Source: Marchantia polymorpha subsp. ruderalis
Taxonomy: Eukaryota > Streptophyta > Marchantiopsida > Marchantiales > Marchantiaceae
Direction of reading: 5' to 3'
Assembly (NCBI GenBank): GCA_037833965.1
Contig: AP031352.1
Coordinates: forward strand, 13,992,501-14,056,500
Length of the DNA: 64,000 nt
Shown here: positions 46,511 through 56,699 of the stretch, in pieces
Position numbering within the stretch: the first letter of the stretch is position 1
Layout: every line of letters starts with the position of its first letter
Made by a program: the position numbers and the translations under genes
Notes under the pieces: generated by a model
What the model was told of the DNA's origin: nothing
Seen by the model: only the letters and a program-made list of their open reading frames with translations
The model's database searches: none

Positions 46511-47243
46511 CTCCCGATTCGACCATGGAGGCCCTCCCGCTTTAGCTCGCCCTATTCCCGCTCGACCATCGGGCTCTTTCCCTCGCGGCCTCCCTTGTGC
46601 TCTTTCCCTCCCAGGGAACTTGTACTCTCTATTTTTTCCCCTCCCCTTGCAAAGGGGAGGGGAAAAAAATAGAAATGGAGTAGTATGTTTCGGGCTTCCA
46701 CTCTTCTTACCCAAAAACTAGGTACTTTAAGTAAATCTATTGTAAGTAAATTATGTAAGTCACCCGTGACATTTGTGCTTAAAAAACATTGATAGAGGGA
46801 GTAGCAAATTCTATTTTTTATATAAATTGTGACCATGAGATTATTGTGAAGTAAAATTTATGATTTGAGTTTTTTCATTGATTTTGTTATCACTTTGTAA
46901 TTTGTGTAATCTTTCATTATGAGTTCTCTTGTGATTCTACATCGTGTTAATACATGAATAGATTTACCTAGTTTTTAAAGTACCTAGTTTTGGGAGGAAG
47001 AAGAGTGGAAGCCGGAAACATGCTACTCCATTTCTCCTCCCCTTTGCAATGGGAGGGGAAAAAAAAATTACAGAGTACAAGCTCCCTGCGGAGGGAAAGA
47101 GCCCGATGGTCGAGCGGGAGGGCCTCCATGGTCGAAGCGGGAGGTCGGGCGGCTGGGGGAGGGGGTGCGGGCCCGGGCGGGCAGAAAGCCCTCCCGGGCA
47201 GCGCTCGCGTTCCCCCTTTTTTGAGGAGCCCTTAGTGACGAGG
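46511..47243. mobile_element. Foldback element with 9-bp target duplication (Mutator-like, non-autonomous)
   Basis: GTAGCCTAC occurs at 46502-46510 and 47244-47252, flanking a 733-bp unit with long inverted arms (about 46511-46740 and 46958-47148). The arms share TCGACCATGGAGGCCCTCCCGC..., CTCGACCATCGGGCTCTTTC, TTGCAAAGGGGAGG and CTTCCACTCTTCTT, with an AT-rich core of about 220 bp. A 9-bp duplication and long inverted repeats fit Mutator-like elements. The right end carries about 95 extra bases beyond the paired arm, rich in G and C (CGGGCCCGGGCGGGC nearby), so the outermost ends do not pair. No transposase is encoded. Confidence 0.65.
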
Positions 47244-47252
47244 GTAGCCTAC

Positions 47253-48271
47253 TGTGCGAATCTTCAAAGCAAGAAAAAAGCACAACAGGATTTGTCCTCC
47301 GAGGTGACTACCCATGTGCTCTCAGTTGTCACACTACATCCACTTGCTTGAATAGGCCATAGATTCCTGTAAAAAGGATTCAATGAAGATGACGACTGAA
47401 ATCTCTGTTTTCAGCGTGACGACATCGAGTGTATCAGCACACTGATGCATTCACTCAATTATCACGCTCGCTTGCACAACAACGTCAAGATTTACTCTGA
47501 CCTTCTTTAAGAAAATTTTCCAATCACACCGAGTATGGAGGAGCACGCTTGTTGTGTTCGTATGTTGTCTTGACCTCGATCATCCACACAATTTAATGAA
47601 AAGATTTGATGATTGAGCTGCGCTTCCTTTCGGAGGGTCTGTCTTCCCGTGGGTGTTGATGCAGCTAGATTCGCATTCTCACTGTCCAGTTGTACATTGA
47701 GTTTTACACAAGGCAGAGTACTTCACATCTGAGATATCGGCGCTTCCATGATTTCCATGACATTCTACGTCCACAACGCACCATCTTTGCTTCGAACCAG
47801 TTTTTTTGACTTCAGATTCACCTGCAGAGCTTTCAGCTTGTCCACTCAGGTGAGTCACCAGTGCAAATCAAACAGCTCCCTCTGTTCGATTTCACAGAAG
47901 TCCCCTTTCACACACTCTACGATTTTCTTTGGGTCCGGAATTTTAGTCATCTGCGTTCATTTGATCTCTATCGCTTGTCTTGCCCTGCACTGAGTTGGAG
48001 CAGCCCTTAAGATCAAAGTTAAGATTAATCATGTGCATCTCCTCATGCAGAGTGCAAGAAGTGTCATGCCCAGCACCCACATGCACACGAGTTGTCACAC
48101 TTCGTCGGGAAGTTAGTTCTCTTCGGGTGAGCCGGTCCTTCGGATCGAGGAGGCCAGGTGACATTTTGCTCTCGCATGCCAAGCAGCAAACGTTTCTTAC
48201 TATATGCGAGTGTTTGAGAGAATGGAAGTTGCAGGTGCGTCTAATGCCAATCACGCTGCTTAGACACGTGA
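47253..48271. other. Upstream region of the LRR-ROC-COR pseudogene
   Basis: No recognised coding frame of its own. A possible intron acceptor or 5' UTR may lie here. The open frame 47980-48486 overlaps the LRR start in another frame and is taken as a shadow. Confidence 0.35.
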
Positions 48272-49905
48272 ATGGACTCTGCAGACGAGGAACCGGAGCT
48301 TCCCTCCGCTGTCCAGGGCCTTATACGGCGTCTGGAAGGAAAAGGCGAGCGTACTATAAGGCTTCCCAAATTCAGCGAGAAAGAATTTGGGAATTTCTTC
48401 CCGGAAATTGCATCCCTCTTGACGATCACACAATGGCGATGCAAAGTGCGCCTTCGAGTGCTGGAGGCAATCGGCAGCTGCAATAATTTTAAGATGCTGG
48501 ACTTGGAAAGAATTTGTGGTGGAGATAAATCGAGGTTGGCGGAAAGTGAGTGGGAGGTTGTTTTGTGAGGATTTAAATCTAGCACCGTTCCAATATGGAT
48601 GTACCTTTGGAACTTGAAACGGAGTGCAGATGCGGAAATGGAGAGCTTGTGTTCACATATAGGGAGAATTCTGAATTCCTCTAGCGTAGGTTTATTGCAA
48701 ATACACTTTACCAATTTGAGTGCCAGATGTTGGTTGAGTCTCGCCTCAGGACTGCGAGGAAATCCCGATTCTCAACTCTAGACTTTAGTTTTAAAGAACG
48801 CGTGGGAGGACGCGAGTGCGGTGAAGCATGTGGCTGACATGATCAACAGTGCTCCTCTATTAGGACTGTTGAGAATAACCTATATAGACGCCATGGAGGA
48901 GGAGGCCGTTGGAATCCTGTCCCAGGCTTTGATCCAGACCTCGTCTTTGGAAGAAATGCACTTAGTGAAGGTGGACTGGGGAGCGGCCTTGCTGCTGAGA
49001 ACTTTTGCCGGAGATGATCGCAACCGATCCATTGAATATCTTCTCCTGGAAGAGATGGATAGAATCGGAGGCTGTTTAGGGGAACTTCTTCAACCCGTCA
49101 TTGAAGGAAGTGTTGTTGACGAACTTGCGGATGAGTCCTGAGGAATGGCGCCAGCTCGGCGAGTTCATAGGTGACAATGCCATAAACGTAGAGTTTTACT
49201 TAGGCCAGAAACAGAAATTCTTACATGATAGAGATCACCGGAGGTTATCTCTATTATCTTGTTGTCTTAGAGTTGAGATGATAACTGGGAGTCAATAGAA
49301 GCTCTTGCGTGTGCTCCTAGCTCCGAAGACAAGGACCCCACAGTGGAGCTTGTACTCGAGTCTTCGGGTGAGGATGAGTTGATGTTATCACTAAACCTAT
49401 TAGGTAGGGTTCTGAGCTAGGAAATTAAATCTGTAAAATCTTACACTATATGGGTGGTGGATACTAGCACTTCAGGTACCAACCAAGATAGTCCGGAAGG
49501 TTTCCTGTCGATGAATGGAAAAACTCGAGAAACTTCCGTCCTGAAGAGACTCAGGTGAAGAGTTGAAAGCAAAGATTTTTGGAAGGAAGTATTGAAGGAA
49601 CTGCTTTTGTGCCTGCCAGGGAACACAAGTCTCACTCACTTGGATCTGCGTAGGAAGGAGCTCGACGAAGAGGCCTTTAGAGACCTGATGGATATATCGC
49701 AAGTGAACTTGACTCTCCAGGAAATAAAAGTCTCAGGAATCTCATGGGCTAGTGGCGGAAAGGAGGGGCTGATTCAAGAGGCCCTCAAGTAGAACCAGAA
49801 CTACATGTCCGTGTTCAAAGAGACCAAACTAAAATTTGGAGATGCAAAAGCTGGTCGACTCTCGCTATGCGACTCTCCTAGAGCAAGTAAAGTGCTATGT
49901 AAGTT
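48272..49905 (+). pseudogene. LRR-ROC-COR (TORNADO1-like ROCO) protein, LRR half and P-loop
   Basis: Starts MDSADEEPELPSAVQGLIRR at ATG 48272. LRR-like repeats follow (LCSHIGRILNSSSVGLLQIH, LRITYIDAMEEEAVGILSQA, LIQTSSLEEMHLVKVDWGAA, LPGNTSLTHLDLRRKELDEE). Then comes the segment that normally leads into the ROC GTPase (YMSVFKETKLKFGDAKAGRL) and the P-loop region at 49867-49902, reading LCDSPRASKVL; the P-loop pattern GxxxxGKS/T has lost both its G and its T/S. In-frame stops at 48566 (TGA) and 48779 (TAG), a frameshift near 49095, and further stops and shifts between 49298 and 49560 show it is dead. ROCO proteins are GTPase scaffolds; TORNADO1 acts in plant patterning. The family call rests on domain order and motifs. 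Confidence 0.75.
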
Positions 49906-50084
49906 GTCGGTTTTTCAAAGTAGCAGTCTAAGGTTTTACTTCTCCAGAATTGATTGTTAACAATAAAAAATTGTATTTTTTATTTCTACACATACTTCGA
50001 GTAGTTTAAAAAGTTTCAAAAACTTGAAGAAAATACCTCAATATCCTGATTAATTTAGAGTATTATTAATTTTTCGACAGCAAG

Positions 50085-51235
50085 TCCGCGACCGGCGCTG
50101 GCAGTGGCGTTGCCGTCTGATCCGCGGGGAGCGGGTCAGGCTGCCTGTTGCTGGCATGAACTTCAGCGGCGGGAGGCGGCGCTGCTGGCCCGCTGCTCGT
50201 CGAGAACGACGGAGCATCTTCGCGAGCGGGGTAGCTGCGATCTCTCGCTCCGGGGTGACTGCCTCGATGTTGTACGTCAGTCAAAATCGGTGTGCGGCGA
50301 ATTGTCGGGCCGGGAGGACGCAGCAGCTCCCTGCGGATCACCGGGGCCGCTCTTGTCCACGCATCATCTCGTTCAATTGAACCTCGATACTGTAGCTGAG
50401 CGTGAATTGGTGGGAGGGGAGAGGACCTGGTCATCCAGGCCGGGGGAAGAGGAGGCAAGCAGCAGTGCAGGTGCGGTCCATTCAGAATCGCAGCGTCGAC
50501 GCAATTCCGACTCCGGGACTACATACTGCACCAGTCCGAGCCAGCAATTCCAGGGCATCCGGCTCAACGGGGCGACACGAGCGGGAGGATCAGATCGTTT
50601 TTGATTCCAACGCTCGCAGCAGGAAGACGCAAAAATCATGCCCACATTGCCGAACGACAGGCGGCCAGCAGTCCACGAGCCCGCAGCTCGACGCGCGCCT
50701 CCAGCGGCCGCCACCGGAGAAATGTTTTTTAAGTAATGCCAGTATGCTCGGGTGCCCGGAAATCAGGTTCAATTGAGAACGATTGGTGAGATGACCGACC
50801 TTCTAGCAGAAATTTGTGCATGGCGGGCCGGAGCTCTATGCGGACTGTTCCTGGTCAACGTTAACGTTCCAGGGTTGGTAGGCGTTTGCTACTGCCGAGC
50901 GTGCCCGTGGCACTCCGAGCCTTTCCACCTTCGGGGACTGCGAGATCCTCGCACAAGGACCTGGTAAATAACAATTTTGTTTTGGTCGTTTAGTAGAGGG
51001 TCGTAAGTCCTTAGTGTTCGTTACCCACATCGATCAATTCACCACATAGCGATATTGTACAATATCGAGGCAGACACTCCCCCCTCCCAGCGACAGTTCG
51101 CAACTATCCCGCTCACGAGGATGTTATGTTCCCGCTTAGCAGCGGGTCCAGCAACGCCGCCTCCCGCCCGTTGAAGTTCTGCTTCCCGCGGATCAGACCG
51201 CAATGCCACTGCCAGCGTCCAGAGACCTACCATCC
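50085..51235. repeat. GC-rich inverted repeat (about 220-bp arms) inside the ROCO pseudogene
   Basis: The arm at about 50090-50310 (CGCTGGCAGTGGCGTTGC, TGATCCGCGGGGAGC, CGGGAGGCGGCGCTGCTGG, TGCCTCGATGTTGTAC) recurs in reverse complement at about 51040-51230, with about 730 bp between. Composition is far more GC-rich than the LRR gene and the copia around it. Both arms keep a protein-like frame ending in DQTAxPLPA on one strand, so it may be a duplicated coding piece. Homology of the central part is unknown. Confidence 0.6.
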
Positions 51236-51239
51236 TTCA

Positions 51240-51745
51240 AAATCCGGTGTGACCCAGGATTTTGAAAGAATTACAGCATCTCCATCCGCGGGGACCCCAG
51301 TTCCAACGTCAGAGCTAGCTGTTGCGGAGCCAAAAGAGTCGCCTCCACCAGCAATCCCCAGGGTCAAGCAGGACGATGTCAAGGAATCGCAGGCTGATTC
51401 CGAAACGGCGGTTCGGGACTTGCCCACGGCTGAGGACTTCCCGCTTCTCCCGGCGGCAAGGAGTGGAGCCAGCCTCTGGCCGCAACTCCCGACGACAGCG
51501 AGCCGGCGACTGTGATCGTGGACGAAGGTACGAGTCATTCTCCTTAAAATCAGATTTTTGCAATGTCAAATCTCCGTCGAGACCCATTCCTTCAGGAGGC
51601 CGTGAGTACGCCGCCCGAAGGCAGATCGCCTCGTCCTCATGTTCTTTTCCATTCGATCCGCTCGGGAGAAGTCCGTTACATGGTTGAAATGCTAACCCGC
51701 CGAATCGAGTTCCTAGCAGACCTGACGTCGAACCTATTAGAATAA
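51240..51745 (+). pseudogene. Coding-like proline/acid-rich fragment, unidentified
   Basis: The frame 51237-51515 reads as a low-complexity but protein-like segment (SELAVAEPKESPPPAIPRVK, then DLPTAEDFPLLPAARSG). After a frame change it may continue to VRYMVEMLTRRIEFLADLTS, ending at 51745. No family recognised. It ends about 25 bases before the copia LTR and may belong with the inverted repeat upstream. Confidence 0.35.
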
Positions 51746-52044
51746 GTAAGATTCGCAAGTTACTCTTAGAATGCTAATATTACACAAGACTTGACATCTA
51801 TATCAATGTCCAAAGTAGTGGACTCAGATGATCACTTATCCATTACACTACCGTTGTAGATTACTACACTCTATGTACAGGACTTCTTACTCATCAAAAC
51901 AATCTCACTGATCACAAATCAGTGATTCCACCATGGTATCAGAGCATAAGTGTTCTCTTTGATCCTCTAGTTTAGATTGCGAATGCCTTAACTTGGTGAC
52001 CTCAGTATTTGAAGTTTTTTTTTCCTTCTCTTCCGTTCGGAACC

Positions 52045-53190
52045 ATGGATTTCTCAAGATAAGTGAAGTACATTGACCCCACACAGAAGCTGGACGGCAT
52101 AGACAACTACACTGCTTGGGCTGCGCGAATGCAAGCCATCTTACGCAAGAAGAAATGTTATGCTGTAGTCGAACGAAGCAATGCTTTACCGAAGTTACTA
52201 CCTGCACTTGCCGTTCCCGAAGGACTCACTGATCATGCACGTAAAAATGCAATTACGGCCAAGCAAGAACGAGAGGCTGCTAACGAAAAAATTCAACAGA
52301 AAATCAACATCATTCTTGAACAGCATGATGACGCTGTTTACTACATTATGATGAACGTGTGTGAGCACATTGTTCATCATATTTCTGCCATGTCTGATCC
52401 TCACCTGATGTGAAAAGAGCTAGAGACACTATTTGTGTTTGCTAGTGAAGATCGACGCCAGCTCTTGCGATGAAAACTGTCAAATCTCTCAATGAGAGAG
52501 GGTCAGTCTATCGAAACTCACATGCGTGACGTGAAAAATCTCACTAACCAACTGTCAAGCTGTAACAATACAATGAAAGATTCAGACGTTATACCTCTCA
52601 TCCTGATGAGTTTGCCCACAAGTTGGTCAGGATTTGCTTCTTCCATTAAAGCTAGCATTTTTCACAATCCTTACACGCTTTCACCGTTTTTTACTCTTCT
52701 TACTGATGAAGAAATGACTCGTGAGGTTAGATCTAACAGAACCGGCGTATCAACCGAGTCTCTTATTGCCACCACCTAGCGTAAGAGACAAGACAAGTAG
52801 CAATATCATACAGATAAGAAAAGATCTACTTCATTCCAAAGATTCAACAGTGATCGTGACTACCACGGATATGATAGAAGAAACTCGAGCAATTGAGATC
52901 AGAATGAGTTTCACAACCGCCATGCCTCTCGTAACCATTCTCAGAATTATTCTCCTCAGAGATACACTAAGTCTCGTACTCCCCATTGGCGTTCTCAGGA
53001 AAGATCTTATAATAGTAACAGAAACAGTTCTTCATCGTTTGCTACTTCGAGCTTGAAATCCAGCACTTGCAATGAGTGCGGAGAAATGGGACACTGGTCG
53101 TATGAATGCCGTCAGCACCAACTTCAGAAAGAGCTCAAAGCACTTCAGATCTCTTACAACACTATCAAGAATTCAAAGTAGTCAGAGTCA
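52045..53190 (+). pseudogene. Copia gag
   Basis: Start ATG at 52045, but TAA at 52060. Beyond it the frame reads YIDPTQKLDGIDNYTAWAAR, and a shifted part contains REGQSIETHMRDVKNLTNQL. A complete CCHC zinc knuckle (CNECGEMGHWSYEC) is at about 53070-53112. Several frame changes and stops separate the parts (52411, 52777, 53056). Confidence 0.85.
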
Positions 53191-53196
53191 AACAAC

Positions 53197-54435
53197 ATGG
53201 AATGTTATTTCGATGATCATGATGACCATCGCAAGGTTGCTTTTGAAGAAGCTGATGCTGTGTTTTTTGATAACAATGCTCCTCCTGCCGTAGACAATAC
53301 AGTAGCCAACGATGCAGCAAAAGTACTTTCTTCATTTTTGAGTCAAGTAGAAGAAAAAAAGTCATGGTTTTTTGATAGTGAAGTCTCCTTACACTTAACT
53401 AGAAATAGTTCACTTCTTTCTAATTTCAAAAATCAGGCTGACCATATCTCAGTTAGAACTACAGGCAATCAGGTTCTTCCGGTTTGTGGAAATGGCTCAC
53501 TTACATTGAATCAGAAGAAAGTGTCTTATGTTTTTTACGTGCTTGGTGTGAAGAAAAATTTGTTGTCTGTTGAACGTCTGACTAATCTAGGCCATATAGC
53601 ACTTTTTAATTCCAAGAATTGTTATGTATTTGATAGAGGAAATCCACGTAGCATACTATTGCAGGGAGAACGAGATTCACAAAACAGCTTATACAAGTTG
53701 ACTAAGCCTGGAGGTCTCTCACGAGCCATCACAGCACTGTCTTCCCCAACAAGACTTCTTCATTCCATTGAAGTTTGGAATATAGAAGAGCCTAAACTTG
53801 ACCTTCAAACCTGTTCAATTTCTCAGGCAGAACTTTGGCATCGTAGGATGGATCATGCAAACTATCAAAAACTTCATTTCCTGGACTCTAAGAAACTGGT
53901 TGTAGGAATTCTCCAGATTCGTCACATTAAATCTCTTTGTGCTACTTGTATGAAATCAAAGCAAAGTCGAGATTGTATTCCCAAACACTCTCATACTCAA
54001 GCAACCCGTGCATTACAATTGTTGCACTTTGATTTATGCGGACCTCTTTCTTCTGAATCCTTAACAAAGAAACGATATATATTGATGTTTACTGACGATT
54101 TTACCAGGTATGCCTGGATTTATTTCCTGAGGACCAAAGACAAGGCACTAGAACAATTTTAGGATTTCAAAGTAATGGTGGAAAATAGTTACAGTCACAA
54201 GATCACAGCACTGCGAAGAGATAGAGAGGGAGAATATCTCTTCAAAACTTATCATGACTTCTGCGTCAACTCAGGTATTCATCATGCCTTAACTTGTGCA
54301 TACACTTCACATCAAAATGGTGTATGTGAACAAAAGAATAGGACTGTCTTGAGATGGCACGAAGTTTACTACTTTATGCTCAATTACCTAAGGCTCTTTG
54401 AGAGTAGGCCGCAAGGACAGCTGTTTATATTTTAA
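53197..54435 (+). pseudogene. Copia protease and integrase
   Basis: 321-codon frame 53197-54162 then 54175-54435. The protease site reads WFFDSEVSLHLT; copia enzymes have DSGAS, so the catalytic DSG is now DSE. The integrase zinc domain is present (ELWHRRMDHANYQKLH ... CATCMKSKQ) and the core has LHFDLCGPL, the DDF block, DREGEYLF and QNGVCEQKNRT, so the D, D and E positions are present. A TAG at 54160-54162 splits the integrase core between ALEQF and DFKVMVEN; otherwise it is well preserved. Confidence 0.9.
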
Positions 54436-56655
54436 ACCGATTGTCAACAAAAGGAGTGCAGATGTCAATACCCTTTCAGTGGTTGACAGGTCTTATTCTG
54501 AACGTCAAGCACTTTAGAGTCTTTGGATGTGCAGCTTCTGTCTTACTTACAACTAGGTTCGACAAACTTTCTGCAAGATCCCTACCAATTACTTTTATAG
54601 GCTATGACAGTCAGTCAAAAGCCTATCGTGTGTATGATGCTGTTAACAAAAAATTTATCTCAGTAGAAACGTAAGGTTTAACGAGTCTATTTTTGAACTT
54701 GCAGCCCGATACGATCCTGAACTTGTTGACGATCTAGATATTCTACTTCCTCAGAATAGAAAACATCAATCAAGAACTTGCTCTGTCAGTACTAAAAATG
54801 CTCTACCTACTGACGATACACCTCACTCATTTTCTGAAACTACATCTACTCAAGTGATACCTCCGTTCATTCAGGAATCTAGTTTATCAGATTTAGAACA
54901 ACATCAACTCCTTTTATCTCGTCTCACCTTACCCACCTCCACAAGGTGAACCCACCATTGAGATTGAATGGTTCCAAGACTCAATTCCTACGGTTGACAG
55001 TCCTGACATAAGTACAACACCTTCTTCTGATACTATTGTAGGAGATGTGTCAAATAGTCGGCCGATCAGTCCCCGCTCCAGGGGTCCTCTAGCTTAATGG
55101 AAAGACTACATGAGTTACAGTGCCAAAATTCCTGAAATTACACTCAACTGTTATGAAGTTGAGATTATCGACTACATGGGAGAACAACTCACCTTTGACA
55201 AAGCTATCAAGATTCCTGAGTGGCACACGTCAATGGTTGATGAGTTGAAGTTCATTCATAAAAACCGTGCCTGGACCTTGGTTAAATTACCACGAGGAGC
55301 AAAGGCTATAACATGCAAGTGGGTGTTCAGGGTTAAAGAAAGCCAGAATGGTTCTACATCACGTTTTATAGCGAGAGGCTTCCAACAAAAGTAAGGTAAG
55401 GACTACACCTTACTTTTGTTTACTTACTTACTTTTGTTGGGTGTTGTTACATCATACCTTTGCTCCTGTTGTGAAGTGGTCTATGATAAAATCTGTGTCC
55501 GCCATTGCTGGTGCTTGCGGATGGCCAATTTGTCATCTAGATGTCAAAACTACCTTCTTAAATGGTGTTATTTCAGAAAAGATCTATGTACATCAACCAC
55601 CTGGCTTTATTAGAAAAGGTTTTGAAGATTTTGTATGTAAACTTAATAAAGCACTTTACGGTTTACTACAAGCCCCAAGGGCTTGGTATGAATGTATTGA
55701 CTTATATTTAAGAGAAGCAGGTTGGACACGTTGTCACTCAGATCCTAAACTTTATGTTTTAAGGAAGTATTGATTCATAGTAATCTTAATTTTTTATGTA
55801 GACGATATGTATATAACAGGAAATTGTCAAGTAAAAATCTCTGAGATTAAGTCAGATCTAATACGTCAGTATGAAATGAGTGATTTAGGTGAAATTCAGA
55901 AGTATCTAGGAGTTGAGTTCTCTCGATCACAACAAGGATTATTACTCCATCAGAAGTCCTATATCATCAAAGATTTAAAAGATTTTCATATGCTTGAATG
56001 TAGGCCATCTACATTACCAATCGATGGTGGAAAATACTTGACAGAAGATACCAGCACTACCTTTGTTGATCCTACGTTCTACAGAAAACTAGTAGGCCAT
56101 TTGATGTTTGCTACTAATTCAAGATTTGATATTTGTTTTGTTGTGGGACAACTTTCAAGGTTCATGACAGCACCTCAGAAGGCTCATCTTGATATTGGCT
56201 TCCAAACCTTGCAGTACCTCAAGGGTACTTTAGACTAAGGAATATTGTTCAAGCGTGGTCATCCACTACAACTGCAAGGATACACAGATGCCACGTGGGG
56301 CTCTTGCCAAGACACATTCAAATCTACTAGTGCTTACGTTATTACACTAGCTGGAGGCGCAGTATCATGGTGTTCCAAGAAGCAGAATCTCATCTCACTC
56401 TCCTCTATAGAGAGTGAATATAAAGTCTTGTCCTTTGGTGGACAGGAAGCTGTTTGGCTACGACAACTCTTGCATGAGATCAATCCAATTACAGTCTTTT
56501 GAGACCCACACCTCTCTCCTGCAAGGATATTAAGATCACTTCTGCTCTTTCCACTCTCAATTCACTGACTAACTCCACAATGGTTCATTGTGACAACCAG
56601 AGTGCTATAAAACTTGCTAAGAATCTAGGTTTTCATGCAAGATCAACGTACTTGG
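54436..56655 (+). pseudogene. Copia reverse transcriptase and RNase H
   Basis: 54441-54674 holds the integrase C-terminus (HFRVFGCAASVLL). Reverse transcriptase starts in 55110-55394 (WTLVKLPRGAKAITCKWVFR) and continues in 55441-55773 (CHLDVKTTFLNGVISEKIYV, LYGLLQAPRAWYE) and 55807-56238, with the catalytic YVDDMY just before. RNase H has GYTDATWGS, LSSIESEYKVLSFGGQEAVW and CDNQSAIKLAKNLGFHARS. Stops or frame changes fall at about 54674, 55394, 55772, 56238 and 56502. The end is cut inside RNase H. Confidence 0.9.
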
Positions 56656-56699
56656 GGTTGGGGGAGCTCTCACTACCCAATTTGTGCAATCCGAAAGGT

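Larger units (their letters stand above)
51770..56655 (+). mobile_element. Plus-strand Ty1/copia retrotransposon, 3'-truncated
   Basis: The left LTR (start uncertain, near 51770) ends TTCCACCA at 51933. The primer-binding site TGGTATCAGAGC, perfect, is at 51934-51945. Gag, protease, integrase, reverse transcriptase and RNase H follow in copia order to about 56655. There the RNase H motif HARS is cut and the sequence passes within about 50 bp into the COR half of the ROCO pseudogene. No polypurine tract or right LTR is present, so it was truncated after insertion, or inserted and then lost its end together with part of the host gene. Confidence 0.85.

Noticed and set aside
47980-48486. 168-codon plus-strand frame
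   Set aside because: It overlaps the start of the LRR pseudogene in a different frame; the LRR frame has clear family features.
50066-50714. Overlapping proline- and arginine-rich frames on both strands in the inverted-repeat region
   Set aside because: No frame can be preferred on present evidence; described as a repeat instead.
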